NCBI GenBank assembly: GCA_007449985.2 | Contig: VIIQ02000590.1 | Span: forward strand, 1 to 64,000 | Direction: 5' to 3' | From: Desmodesmus armatus | Taxonomy: Eukaryota; Chlorophyta; Chlorophyceae; Sphaeropleales; Scenedesmaceae | Length of the DNA: 64,000 nucleotides | Part shown: positions 11,475 to 24,059 of the stretch, piece by piece | How positions within the stretch are numbered: position 1 is the first letter of the stretch | Layout: every line of letters begins with the position of its first letter | Made by a program: the position numbers and the translations under genes | The notes under the pieces: generated by a model | What the model saw: only the letters and a program-made list of their open reading frames with translations | Told to the model about the DNA's origin: nothing | The model's database searches: none

Positions 11475-14400
11475 ATGGCTGACGTCTTGGATAGTGGGCA
11501 GGAACTTGAGGGAGGATTGAGCAATGCTGCAGCAGAGCCAAACCAGGTATGAGGAGACAGCTCATGAAGATGCAGCAGAATTCACCCAGTCAGTATTTTT
11601 ACTTTATAATGAGTATTTATGCCTTCTGCCTGTGCTCAGGCACGTCAGAGATCAGCAGTGAAGAGTTGTTCTCATGACTCAGCACACGCACTTACAAGTG
11701 CAGGAATGCACGAACAAATACGTGTGTGTGCGCATGCAGGCCTCTGCTGCCTCTCCCGGCCTACCCTCATCCCCAGGCTCGCTGATAGGCGCTGGCAACA
11801 AGTCCAAGGCAGCGCGACCCTCCAAAATCCCCACAGGCGGGTCCCTGAGCCCCAGCACCAGCATGAATAAAAGCAGGTTCCCTTCAAACCCCCTGGCAGC
11901 AACTGGCAGTGCTAATGCACTTATCAAGAGTCGCTCACAGCGGGGAAAAACCAGCAACATCCCTGCCGTCAGCAGCAGCATCACGAACAACGTTGCAGCA
12001 ACCATCAGCAAAGCCAAGGAGGCGCTGGCAGCAGCTCGGGCGCGGCAAGCAGCTGCAGCAGCAAAGGGCGTCCTGGACTCAGGTCACAGCAGCAGGGTGG
12101 TTGAGGGTGCTGTGTCTGACAAGCCGTTCACCCTGTACGGTAAGGTCGAGCCGCCACCACCCAAGCCACCTGTGGATGTGCACCTACCAGATGCAGAGGA
12201 GGTGGCCCGGCGCAAGTAAGTCCTGCAACTAAGGGCCCTCACGGCAGTCCAGACTTGCAAGCATAGGGCCCTCCAGTTCTGCTCTGCATGCATGCCATGC
12301 TGCAGGACAGTACCCTGCGGCGGTCAATCCCAAATCTGTGTGTGTACATCAGCACACACCTTGTGCTGGACTGATGTCAGTCCATGGTCATCCCATCGGT
12401 GTTTTGACCTAAGATATCCAGCACAGCTCAGCACCCACTGCAGCGAGCCCAGCAGCCAGTTCCATGGTGCCATGCTGTCTGTGACATGTAGCCCCGGTGC
12501 GTGCCTGTGTGCAGGGCATGGCAGGCTGAGAAAGAGGCGCTGAGGATGCGGCGCTTGCAGCAGGAGGCGGCAGCAAAGGAGAAAGAGGCGGCAGCTAAGG
12601 CGGCTGCGGCAGCTGCGCGTGCTGAGGAGCACAGGAAGCGTGTGGAGGAGCGCAAGGCGAAATATGTGAGTGAGCACTGTCTGCCAGTGCTTGGCTGATG
12701 CTCATGTACCATGCATGGTTGGTCAGCGTCAACCCACCTTGCCCCCGTGAGAACAGGGCTCATGAGGCGTGCTGTGCTGCATCACTCAAATTTGACGCGG
12801 CTCGATCGTGCGCAGTCAACAGCCAAGGTAGGCCCTTGGTGGAGAAGTTCTTTCTACATAAGATGCGCTTTGGCTGCAGTGTCACACTGCTGACTTAGTG
12901 CCTGCAGAGGCTCAGGTCTGTGCACATTTTGGCCATTCAACACATAGATGCCGAACAGCACAATCCGTGGCTTTCGCTACTGCATGTGCTTAAAGTGATT
13001 TGGGATGCTTGTGTGCATATACACTGCATAATGTACGATATGCCTGTTGCACAGACGGGAGTCACAATAGTATGTGGTGTGCACAATGTTGCAGGAAGCC
13101 TTCAAGGCTCGTGAGGCTGAGATGATGGCCAAGAGTGAAGCAGCATGGAAGCAGTACCAGGAGCAGCGCGGTGAGCGGCCATGGCTGCACAGCACGACAC
13201 TTAGCTCTCATATATGGTGCCCGCCATAGTGACCCTGTGTGGTCCATGCGCAAGCCGTTGGTTCACACAGCCACAGCCAGCCATCGGCCAGGATTGCCTG
13301 ATGACCGGGCAAAGCACAGTATTGACATATGCCTTACTCGTCACACCCGGTCTGTTGGCACTTTCAGGCCGTCCGCCGCTGTTCAAGATGATGGAGGATG
13401 ACTACCTGGCCCGCGAGGCTGCTGAGGAGGCAGCAAAGCGCAGCGCCTACAAGGAGGAGGTGGCGGCAGCCAAGCTGGCCACGGTCAGCCAGCTGGTGTC
13501 GGGGCAGGTCGTGGTCAAGCCGCCCTCGTGGGCTGGCTCAGGAAGCATCAGCCCAGGCAGGAGCAGGTCACCTGGTGAGTAGGTCAGGTGCAGGCTGGAA
13601 TGCAGTTCCTGGGGCGGTTTCAGGGGTGCTCGGCATGCATAAATTCTGCAGCATGCTTGTGAGAAAGATTCCTTCTGCAGCTGCAATCTGCATGCTGCAG
13701 CAGGATGTTGCAATGCTGTCACTTCTCCTTTCCCTCGGCAACTTCTCCTTTCCCTCGGTGGCCAAGTTGTAGTTCAGTGGTGCAGGCCAACCAGACCTTG
13801 CTGCTGTCTGTGCCTGTAGGTGCCCTGAGCCGCAGCCCTGTTGGATCAGGCGATCACAGCCATGCCTTGGGGCGCAACAGGTCACCAGGAAGGGGAGGTA
13901 CCCTGGCAGCCTCATGGAGTGGCCCTGGTAGGCACTGGGCAGGGCCCCGTCACGGCCCCCCAGCACACCTGCAGCTGGTGGACAGGGCCTGCAGCCCACT
14001 CACACTGCCGGCTGATGGCTCCCTGCCGCCTGGTGAGTAGGAGGACCCTGTGTGCTTTTGTTGATGTGGATCAGTACAGGTCCTTAATTTTTGGCATAGA
14101 AATGGTGAGAATGCCTTGCAGTGCCTCCTGCAGGCATTGGGCACGTCATGCACCAGCACCAGTGAAACAGTCATAACTGACACAGCTGCAACCCGGTTGC
14201 CCATGCAGTGCAGCAGCTGCATGGCATGCATCAACCAGGGATGACCACAGTGTGCATGTGCGGCGTTGCTGCCCTTTCATGCATGCAGGTATGAAGGTCA
14301 TCCCTACACGGCTAGCTCGCGAGGAGGCCAAGCAGTCCAAAAGCAAGGAAGACTTGGAGCTGGAGGAGTCAGACTCAGAGCAGCACCAACCACAGCAGCG

Positions 14401-15364
14401 CAAGGCGCAGCACCAGCAGCAGGCCAGCACAGATGACGACGATGCCGATGCAGGTGCTGAGGCAAAGGCTCACAGCAAGCAAGCAGCCAGCAAGCACGCC
14501 AGCAGGAGGAGCAGCGTGCAGCCGGCTGCGGATGCACACAGCGGGGACGAGGAGCATGCAGGCAAACCCGCCGCCAGCAAACACGCTAGCAGGAAAAGCA
14601 GCGTGCAGCTCCCTGCAGACATGGACGGTGATGACGGGGAGCAAAGCCCCCAGCCAGCAGCCAGCAAGCACACCAGCAGGCGAAGCAGTGTGCAGCAGCG
14701 TGCTGATGCTGACGCTGATGACGAGCAGCCTGCAGGCAAGCCGTCAGCCAGCAAGCATGCCAGCAGGCGTGGCAGCGTGCAGCCTGTGGACGACGCAGAC
14801 AGTGGGGACGAGCAGACTGCAGGCAAGCCAGCCGGCAAGCGCGGCAGTCAGCATGCCAGCAGGCGAAGCAGTGTGCAGCAGCGTGCTGACGCTGACGATG
14901 AGACTGAGCCAGTGGCTGCTGCCAAGCAGGCCAGCCGCAGGAGCAGTGTGCAGCAGCGTGCTGACTCAGACACTGCGGACCCACAGCCCACCAGCAAGTC
15001 TGCAAGCCAGCATGCCAGCAGGCGCAGCAGTGTGCAGCACCGCGCAGATGCACCCAGGCAGAGCCAGCCAGAGGAGGTGGGATCAGAGGGCTCAGTAGGG
15101 CTGCAGGGTGACGAGGAGGGGCAGGAGGGTGGGTGGGAGCAGGAGGGTGGTGATGAGGCATTGGATGTCGAGGCATCTGAGGGTCTTGAGGCAGCAGGGG
15201 GTGACGGGGAGGGTGACAGCAGGAGGGCCAGTGGCCCCGAGGCTGAGGTGCAGGACGAGGAGGAGGGCGCAGAAGGGGAGGAGGAACTGCAGGGGGAGGA
15301 GGATGGGTCACGTAGGGGCTCTGGAAATGGGGAGGAGGTGGGTGAGGACGCAGACATCAACTGA
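11475..15364 (+). CDS. Coiled-coil protein with sevenfold RRSSV repeat
   Basis: Exons are 11475-11546, 11740-12215, 12515-12665, 13095-13170, 13368-13574, 13820-14032 and 14289-15364, joining exactly to 756 residues. The first exon encodes MADVLDSGQELEGG. In order: a Ser/Pro-rich basic N-terminus, a PFTLYGKVEPPPPKPP segment, an Ala/Glu/Lys/Arg-rich coiled coil (about residues 180-275) ending in PPLFKMMEDDYLAREAAEEA, SPGRSRSPG-type Ser/Arg patches, then seven repeats built on SKHASRRSSVQ with acidic spacers, and a Glu/Gly-rich acidic tail. RRSS fits the basophilic (PKA/PKG-like) phosphorylation consensus R-R-x-S. I do not recognise the family. The composition resembles cytoskeletal or axonemal accessory proteins, but this is only an impression. 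No signal peptide or membrane segment is visible. Confidence 0.8.
14489..15060 (+). repeat. In-frame SKHASRRSSVQ tandem repeat, 7 units
   Basis: Seven copies of (S/A)(K/Q)(H/Q)(A/T)SR(R/K)(S/G)SVQ are separated by 15-25 residues rich in Asp, Glu, Ala and Pro. Units are diverged at the DNA level but keep RxSV in all seven (RKSSV in the second, RRGSV in the fourth). Confidence 0.9.
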
Positions 15365-17816
15365 AAAAGGCAGTGCTGGTGTCGATAGCAATGGATTTCC
15401 CCTGCTGTTTGTGGGCAGTGCTGTTTGTGAGTCGTAGGCTGCCCCAGGCCCCGAGTGCAGTGTACGGCAAAATCGTGACAAGTCGTCAGCCTGCAGCCAG
15501 TGCTGGGCGCTCGTGTGTATGTGTGTGTACCATCTCTAAAGTACTTTGTTGTGGAAGTGCTTGTCCAGCTCAAAAGAGTGCTACCAGGTTTAATTATTTT
15601 TGTTCCGCTCTGTGCACAGACGTGTTGGGGTGCCAGTCCAGCCCCAAGGCAGCAGAGGTGCAATTGCCGCTGCGAGACAAGACGGGGAAAGGGAGGGGGG
15701 GTAATCAATTCACAACAAGAACTATGTGACCTGGTGTGTCAATCAATAACAGAGGTGAGAGCTGCACTGAGTGGGTGTGTGTTGCCCACAACAGGACAAC
15801 ATGTCAGTCTTGTCTTGTGCTACTTTGATTCAAATGTTACTATGTGGACTGGAGGCATGCCTTACAAAGTTGTCCATGGCAACCTGCCTTGTGAGGCCTG
15901 GCGGCAAGTTTGAGGCTCTGTGTTGGTTGTAAGTTTTGTGATTCAAGCACAGGTTGGACGCCCAGTTGGTGATTGCTGAATGGTGACTGGGTGATGACGC
16001 AATCCACACACAGACAGACCCACATGAGTTGCAACCTTTGCTGGTGGCTTTCTCAGAAATTGACAGTGCTGGGCTGCTGCAGCCCAATGCATCTTGCATG
16101 TGTAGCCCTGCACATATCACATTGGCAACAAGTGTCCTGCCCAACAACTGCGCTGGTGAGTAGTGCAAGCTTAAGCTGGCTGGCCTATGGCTTGATGTAC
16201 AGCTGATATGTGTGTTCGCTGTTGGCACCAACCGAATGCCATTGGCCTGTTGGCTGAGCCACGCAGCCACGAAACACTGGCCCAGTTCATGAAAAAGTGC
16301 TGGCCGACAGGCGGTAGCTGCTTTAGGGGGTTACTGGCTGCAGCCAGCCACCCCCTATAACAGCAGTCACTTTGCCATGATCCTGCGATGACCTGTGCGA
16401 GCAACCATGCCTGGGGCGTGATGCATTGCAGTGCAGCATGACAGCAATCCAGCTGCCACTGCCGTGCTGCCACTGGGACACAAAGTCCACTCAAAACACG
16501 GTCACCACAGATGCTTTGCTTTCACCTTGCCCTGACAGGTGGTGAAACAGCATGACTTGAAACCCTCACAGCGACCAGCAAATCTGAGGCGATCGAGCAA
16601 CAGCAAGTCTGCAGCCTGCATGGCATGCAAGCTCAACAGATGGGCAAAACTTTTGCCATGATGGCAAATTGCTTCTCGTAAGTGCTTGTGTGAGCCCGAC
16701 CCCGTCAGGGCCTTGACCACAGTTGTGTCGGCGTCTTTTTGGCCAACTATCTTCCCCTGTCAAAGGGGGCTGCAGCGGGGCAAGGCGTAGCATCTGGTGC
16801 TGCGATGGCCTAGAGGGATGAACATTTGAAGTGGCATGTTCAGCAAGTTACTGAGCGACCTTGAGGGGAGCATCACAAGTGGCATGTTGCTGAAAGGCCA
16901 TCCTGCACTAGGGCGGCGTCTGAGTTGAATGCGCATTTGCAACGCACTGGCTGTAACATCCACTGTGAACCATAGGTAGATGTGCAGGTGCAAGTCTCAT
17001 GATAGCTTTGGTCAGGGCATGGGGCTTTGCAGTTACATATGCGCGTGGCCTGCTCTGTTGATACTGCGATGCTTCAAATCCATTGGAACCAAGGGGTTTT
17101 GTGCTCCAAGCAAGCAATTTGCTAGTGGATGTAGCCTAATTGTTAGTGGAGTGGCCTCCCAATCACTCCTTCAATGCTACACCTGTAGCTAAGCGTCCTT
17201 GCAGGTGCTGCGCCCACACACAGAGGGCGCTCACGCAAGGCCTGCAGCAGCACCAGCGGTGCTGATGCCGGCATTTTTCTGTTGAACTGGAGGCTACATG
17301 CACGATGAAGACGTTGCTGGCGAATATTGAAACCCCTGTGGTGTAATGCAACTGCTGACCACAACATGCCATGGTTGTGCCACTGGTCTGCTGCTGGCTG
17401 GATGGCGAGCAGGTCGGGACTTTTTCGGAGGTCTTGACAGTGCGACGAAGTGTAAGCGGGTGCGCAGGTCCACTCTCTTGATGCGTTGGTCGCGGTTGGT
17501 CGCCTGCTCTCGTCCGCATATATTGTAACCTTGGTATCGGACTGGCCAACATATTCTTCGTGCAGATGGGTGCAGATAAATTAGCTGTCGGCAGTAGTGG
17601 TGGGGACCAAAGTCACGAAACTGTCAGCGCCCAGACAGTCAGCGGCGCAACAATTTGCGACGGGGTTTTGGTGCCCGCTGGAAGGGCACCCCCCTCAGTT
17701 TTCACTTCCCCACGACACGATCACTCTAATTGATACCAGCACCATCTCCGTTTTGTCTTGCGCCGTCTTCCTCAAGGCGCGCGCTTGTCCTGCTTGCTCA
17801 CGGCGTATCTTCCACC
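15365..17816. other. Long intergenic stretch
   Basis: Two and a half kilobases with no ORF I can link to a family on either strand. A plus-strand TGTAA occurs at 15929-15933. The last few hundred bases hold the promoter and 5' UTR of the next gene. I see no tRNA, transposon ends or long repeats. Confidence 0.5.
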
Positions 17817-20800
17817 ATGCGCCTGGTGGCGCTGTTGTCGCTGGCGATCCTCTGCCAAGCAGCCACGCCTCGTCAAAGTAAGCATGCGAATATCAAACAG
17901 TGCAGTCGCTCCCGTCTCGCGAGTTTTGAAGCTGCGTGCTGACCATGCCCTTGAACTCCCAGGTGCTGCTGCTGCTACTGCGGGAAGGCATCTGCTGCAA
18001 GCCTTCCCCACGATCGATGTGGGAGCCCCTGCCCGTGAGAACGTGAATGGAGGTTCTACTGACGGGCAGCAAACAGCATACTGCAGGCTCAGCATCCTTG
18101 GTGGGGATGAGGGTGGGCTGCAACATGCGGGCCTGAAGTGCACTGGCGCCACCACAGCCACTGTATCCCTCGACTCAACGTATTTGGGAAGGTTCCAATC
18201 CAACTTCACTGGTGTCAACCTGACTGACAGCTGCAGCTCCAAAGTGACTGAGGGAGCCCCCTGCCTCATCACCATCTGCAGTGGTGCCCTTGTGCTGCGG
18301 GACAGCAGAGTGTCAGGCGTGCGAGGTACTTCCTTGGCGAACCTGGTGTGTGTGGTCCACAACAGCAAGCTTGAGTTGTACGACAGTGCCTTCACCAATA
18401 ACCCAATCAGGCCATTCATGGTTGGGGACCAGACGAGTGTGGTGGTGCATGCAAGCATTATCTCCAACAATGTGGTTGGGGGTGGTGGGGGCGGGATGTG
18501 GGTGGAGGGGGATGCAAATGTCACGATCACAGGAGGCAGCACGGTGCATGGAAACACGGTCAGTCGTGGTGGTGGTGGGCTGTCAGTGGATGGCAATGCA
18601 CGTGTGTATGTTGCTGGTGGCAGCAGCATCAGCAACAACACAGCTGAGTGGGGCGGAGGGCTAGTGGCATCGCGCAATGCGACTTGTACCCTCACTGGTG
18701 GCAGCAGTGTGTACGGAAACATGGCCAAGGGAAGTGGGGCGGGTGTGTTTGTTCGTGACAACGCGCTGGTTGTGGTGGTTGGCAGTAGTTTGCACACCAA
18801 CACAGCAGAGGGGAGCGGTGGTGGTTTGCATGCTCAGAATGCCTCCCAGGTGGACATCACCAATAGCAGTGTGTTTGACAATACGGCGCAAAGCGTTGGT
18901 GGGGGGTTGAGTGCGACAGACAAAGTGAGTATTTTTGTTGGTGATGGCAGCAGTGTGAGCAACAACACTGCTTTGGGGTTCGGCGGAGGGCTCTTTGCAC
19001 GGGCCTGCGCAACTGTCACCGTCACTGGTGGCAGCAGTGTACACCGCAACAGCGCCAATGTGAGTGGCGGGTGTGTGTGTGCTGGGCAGGCTGCCCAGGT
19101 GAGCTTGACCAACAGCATTGTGCATTCTAATGCTGCATTGGGTGGTGGTGGTGTGTGGGCTCAGAATACCGCTCAGGTGACCATCACCGACAGCAGCCTG
19201 CATGGAAATGTGGCTCAAAGGAATGGTGGGGGGTTGAATGTTGTTGACCTGGCTCGTGTTATTGTTGCTGACAGTAGTGTTGTGAGCAACAACACTGCTT
19301 TGGCGTCTGCTGGAGGGCTGTATGCAGGGGATAATGCCAGTGTTGTCCTGAGTGGTGGCAGCAGTGTGCAGGGGAACACGGCCAACAGGAGCGGAGGGGG
19401 TGTGATCGCTACCGATGGTGCGACTGTCACGTTCACCAACAGCAGCGTGCAGGGCAATTTGGCGCGGCAGAATGATGGGGGGTTGAGTGCCAACTACCAC
19501 GCGCGTGTTGTTGTGGCTGACGGGAGCAGTGTGAGCAACAACACTGCTTGGGGTTTTGGTGGAGGGCTGGGTGCATGGGATAATGCCACTGTTGTCCTGA
19601 TTGGTGGCAGCAGTGTGCAGGGGAACACCGCCAACATGAGTGGAGGGGGTGTTGCGGCTGGAGACAGTGCTGCACTTTTCATCACCAACAGTGTTGTCCG
19701 CAGCAATGTTGCAGTGAAGCACGGTGGTGGTTTGTGGGCTGAAGATGCTGCCCAGGTGAACATCACCAATAGCAGCGTGCATGATAACTTGGCACATGGT
19801 GATGGTGGGGGGTTGAGTGTTGGGCACAATGCTGGTGTGGTTGTTGATGACAGTGTTTTCAGCAACAACACAGCTTGGGGGTTTGGTGGAGGGCTGGATG
19901 CATGGAAGGATGCGGTTGTCACCCTGACTGGTGGCAGCAGTGTGCAAGGAAACACAGCCAACAGGAGTGGAGGGGGGGTTTGTGCACGAGACAGTGTTGT
20001 GGTCACGATCACCAACAGCAGCGTGCAGGGCAATATGGCGCGCCGGAATGATGGGGGGTTGGGTGCCAACAACCAGGCACGTGTTGTGGTGGCTGATGGG
20101 AGCAGTGTGAGCAACAACACTGCTTGGGGATTTGGTGGAGGGCTGGGTGCATGGGAAAATTCCAGTGTTGTCCTGACTGGTGGCAGCATTGTGCAGGGAA
20201 ATACGGCCAACATGAGTGGAGGGGGTGGGTTTGCTAGAGACAGTGCTGCTGTCACGGTCACCAACAGCAGCGTGCAGGGCAATGTGGCGCGGCAGCATGG
20301 TGGGGGGTTGAGTGCCAACTACCACGCGCGTGTTGTTGTGGCTGATGGGAGCAGTGTGAGCAACAACACTGCTGGGGGGTTTGGTGGTGGGCTCCATGCA
20401 CAGAATGAGGCAAGTATCACTCTCACGGGGGGCAGCAGCTTGCACAGCAACAGAGCCAATGAGAGCGGAGGGGGTGTGTTTGCTCGTGACAGTGTGGAGG
20501 TGAAGATAACAGATGGTAGTGTGAGCAGCAACGACGCTGCACGTTCTGGAGGTGGCTTGTTTGTTGATTACACTGCTCAGGTGCATATCACCACCAGCAG
20601 GGTGCACGGCAACGCTGCACAACAGGATGGTGGGGGGTTGAATGTTGTCAGGAATGCAAGAGTCGTTGTTGCTGATGCAAGCAGTGTGAGCAACAACACT
20701 GCTTTGGGGTTTGGTGGAGGGCTGGGTGCAGGGGATAATGCCAGTGTTGTCCTGAGTGGTGGCAGCAGTGTGCAGGGGAACACGGCCAACAGGAGCGGAG

Positions 20801-21285
20801 GGGGTGTGGCTGCTGATGGGGATGCCAAAATCACTGTCATCAACAGCAGCGTGCACGACAACAATGCTGCCCAGTTTGCTGGAGGTGGCTTGTTTGCTTA
20901 TGACTCTGCTCAAATCAACATCAGCACCAGCAGCGTGCACGGCAACACAGCACAATTGGATGGTGGTGGGTTCAGCGTTTTTAGGAAAGCAAGAGTTGTG
21001 GTTGCTGATGGAAGCAGTGTGAGCAACAACACTGCTGGGAAATTTGGTGGAGGGCTGGGTGCATCAGGCAACACCACTGTTGTCCTCACTGGTGGTAGCA
21101 TTGTGCAGGAAAACAAGGCCAACATGAGTGGAGGGGGTGTGTTTGCTACAGACAGTGCTGCAGTTGTCATCACCAATAGCAGTGTGCAAGGCAACACTGC
21201 TATCAAGAGTGGTGATGGTGTGTTTATTCAGGATGCTGCTACAGTAGACACAACTGGCAGTAGTGTGCAGGGCAACACAACATAG
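17817..21285 (+). CDS. Secreted right-handed beta-helix (Pmp-like) repeat protein
   Basis: Two exons, 17817-17877 and 17963-21285, join in phase to 1127 residues. The first encodes the signal peptide MRLVALLSLAILCQAATPRQ. The second opens with AGRHLLQ and a Cys-containing lead (CRLSILGGDEGG ... LKCTG). From about residue 230 to the end the protein is a run of units such as SSVSNNTA-GFGGGLGA and VQGNTANMSGGG, i.e. the F/NNxA and GGG pattern of parallel beta-helix 'polymorphic outer membrane' repeats, with many NxS/T sequons. Units recur every about 250 or 330 bp and are almost identical in DNA. The ORF stops inside the repeats: no anchor, Cys-rich module or membrane domain follows, unlike its neighbour at 24257. 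It is probably cell-wall or secreted. It could be a truncated paralogue. The chlamydial Pmp likeness reflects the fold, not descent. Confidence 0.82.
18600..21285 (+). repeat. Near-identical coding tandem repeats
   Basis: The core AGCAACAACACTGCTT recurs at about 18.63, 18.96, 19.29, 19.54, 19.86, 20.11, 20.36, 20.69 and 21.02 kb, with long flanks matching almost perfectly. Spacing alternates between about 250 and 330 bp. The low divergence suggests recent amplification or gene conversion. Confidence 0.88.
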
Positions 21286-22123
21286 AGGAATGGTTGGCAT
21301 TGAGTGCTGTATCCAGTGCTGTGTTTTTATCGCTGTCGGTGGCGTTGGCGTCAGCATCTCTAGGCATCCCTGCTGCTTGGGGAAGCGTCGAGTGCATGTG
21401 CCCATGTTTGGCCCAAATGGCATGCACGCGTTGACACAAGTATGTGTATGTTGAGACGTCTCCCTCATCCGGGCAGCCTGCCGCAGGCTACTGAGCAGGC
21501 TAGGGGTTGAGGGTTTTCATTAGTTTCTGCGCACAGCCCCCATGTAAGTGCTGATATAGCTATTGCCAAGCCTGGAGGCGGCACCAGCAAAGTGCACAGC
21601 ATTACTTGGAAGGCAGTGTGTTTAAGGGTTGCAGTTGAGGAGCAGTGACAAATGTTGCAGCGCTTCCCAGGTTCGCTGCTGTCCTGTGGTCGCAGTTGAT
21701 GCAGAGCAGTCATGTCAGTTGCAACGGTTGGGCTGAACTTGAAGCCGCAAGTATGTGTAACTCCAATATGGCTGGCTGACTTGTTGCCTATCGCTTGTTC
21801 TGTTAGCCGCCCAATCACCAGAGACATAGGCACCTAGGAAGGTGCGCCACCCAAACGTGGTGGCAATCATTGCGCTACAGTCTTACTGGGCTCAGCATGT
21901 CACTGCCAGTGCCTAGGCTAGGCTGGACAACTTGCGCAGTATTCAACCCTGATCGCAAAGCTGGTGCACACCCCGTGCGTCTGTGGCATGAGTTTGTCAG
22001 CTGCCAGCTGACAAAGTCATAACGCAAATGCACTTTCGTCAAGTTGAATGGCATACTATGCTATGATAGCTGCCCTCTCAACAAGCCAAAGGGTCAGCCT
22101 GTAAGGCTTTCACAAAGTAACTT
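21286..22123. other. Intergenic, convergent
   Basis: It lies between the stop of the first beta-helix gene and the 3' end of the degenerate secreted-protein copy. A TGTAA is present at 21757-21761. No gene is supported here. Confidence 0.5.
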
Positions 22124-22500
22124 TCATGGCCAGCATGGTGTGGTGACGAGTGGTGTGTTTGTCACAACCTGCCTCATATGCCCTATTGGACTTGCCAACG
22201 GCCTTGTTCCAGCTGTTGTCCCGACATCGATGCTGACCAGCAAAACCTTCTGCATGTGAAAGCCCATCAATTGCGATATCTCCTTGCGCGCACGTGGTAA
22301 AGCTGAAGGATTTGTTACATCAGCTGCTGCTGCTTCCTTGAGGAGGTAAAATTCGTTTGGCCTGCTTGCCTCTTCTGTGACACCCCCTGGCCCAGCACAC
22401 CTCCGGGTGGCCGCCGCGCCAGTGCACTGGCCACGTGGCAGTGCCATGTATGTCAATCCATATTGTGCACTCCCGTGGCCAGTGTTGCTGACATGAACCT
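22124..22500 (-). pseudogene. Degenerate copy of the secreted protein at 34604
   Basis: The minus-strand reading frame contains SNTGHGSAQYG, EAAAADVTNP and MRQVVTNTPLVTTP. These align in order with SNTGHANTHIGG, EAAADPVTPE and VRQVVSDTPPVTTP of the gene at 34604-35982. The DNA matches too, e.g. CGTGGCCAGTGTTGCTGA here against CGTGGCCGGTGTTGCTGA there. The frame is open across the region but stops about 14 codons earlier than the full copy, and I find no counterpart of its signal-peptide exon or of its KLNATGIVLRNSKLAFLG exon upstream. I therefore call it a 5'-truncated relic. A shortened but expressed gene cannot be excluded. Confidence 0.65.
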
Positions 22501-22820
22501 CAGAAGCCTCTCAAGCGCTAGTATGAGGATATTTCCCTCCATCGTGCCAGAGTGACCCCAGAGCGCTGCAGCAGGACTTACTCCTGTTTTGCAACCCGTT
22601 TTGGTCTCGTCGGTCGTGCTCACCGCCACGCTGCCTGCACAAAGCTTTGACTACGCCAAGATTTTTTTCTGTTGGCAATGCAGACATTTTTCGTCACAGG
22701 CGCACACATGCACATATACTTACGTCGACGGCAGGTCGTCGCTTTCGAGAATCTTTGGTCTCGTTGTTGGCGGGTGAAGGAGCAGGAGCAAAGCGTACAT
22801 ACAATCGCACTGCGTTATGA

Positions 22821-22837
22821 TTAACCCTTTACCTGCC
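22821..22837 (+). repeat. Left terminal inverted repeat with TTAA
   Basis: 17 bp, exact inverse of 24060-24076. Confidence 0.9.
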
Positions 22838-24059
22838 GGACTACTAGATATAGTAGCAGGCCAAAAACGCCTTTCTGGCTCTAGCTACGCCTGCAGCAAG
22901 CTTTAGCAAGGGGCCTTGGGTGTGTAGAAACCCTATGGCAGGGCCTACGCTGGGGTGGGCCCGCTGGCCCCAAAGCTTCTCTCTACGTGTGATAGGGGTG
23001 TGAGAGCTCGCCAGGGACTCTGGAAAGCCATTGCCTGGCAGTCTGGAGATGCTTGAAGTACAGCCTGGCCGCACTGTAAGTGTTCCTTATAGTGACTTGG
23101 ACCTTCCAGGTTGCGCGTACAGGAAGCTGTGCTGATAAAACCATTGCAAAAGACAAGAAAGAGCCCGGGAACCTCCTCTTTGACTTTCCAAGCGCAACCG
23201 CTCCGAAAGGCCTCAAACTGACACCTTTGAAACCACAAACGTCATTGCAAAAGTTTGGATGCTGTGCGCTGTATCATGGCTGCACGGTATCCTAGAGGTT
23301 GCCATCTACTGCTCCAGTCATAGGGTACGCGTTAGGACTGTCGGGCAGGGCTGCAAATCACACCAAACAGCATCTGCAGTCATGTTGAGATCGTTTGGAC
23401 ACTGTTCAGGCCCTGGGGCGCTAGTGGTCACCACTCTGCCCTGCTGCCTGCAGACTGCGTGTCACAGCACAGAGGGCAACTTGGAGAGCCGCTGCAACAT
23501 TGTATGGTCTTTTCAAAAAATCATGTCCTCCTACGCATAGCCTTCCCGGTTGTAGGCTGCCCTGTACGCCCAAACGCTGCCCACAGCTTCGATCTTGCGT
23601 TGGCAAACATAGACTGGGTCCCCGTTGTAAGCGAGATCGCCAAATTATACTGAAACAATGTATACAGAATACGTTCTGATTTAATAGGCATCCTCGCGGT
23701 TTGGTGCAAGTTGTATGTGAACAGATCTGTGATGTGCTGCTGCTGCACTGCCAGCTGCCCGAGAGCACCGAGTCCTGAAGCTTTTGGTATGCAAATCAAC
23801 CTTTTGGGGGGTAGGTATGACTTTTATGCAGAAGGCAGAACAACTGCTGCCACGCTGTCACTACCACTCCCGTCTGCAGCCCAATACCCTGGTTTTAGGG
23901 ATTTAAGGGGTGGCCCGGGGTCTGGAGCAGACCACACTCTGCCAAGGGTTGACTTGTGTACTGAACAAAAGGCTCCCAAAGTTGTAGACCAATGGGGCTC
24001 CTGTGGGCAAAGTTATGCAAGTTTGGGCATTTTTGGCCCTTGAATTAATTTGTACTACT

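Noticed and set aside
18661..20955. A 764-codon open frame on the minus strand across the beta-helix repeats.
   Set aside because: It is a by-product of repeat codon structure. The plus frame has a signal peptide, phase-correct intron and known fold; the minus translation is Thr/Pro/His-rich with no domain.
17963..21285. Possible horizontal transfer of a chlamydial Pmp gene.
   Set aside because: The gene has an algal-type signal-peptide exon, a spliceosomal intron and a local paralogue. The repeat resemblance is that of the beta-helix fold in general.
18600..21285. CRISPR-like array.
   Set aside because: The repeats are coding, in frame, long and contiguous, with no unique spacers; the genome is eukaryotic.
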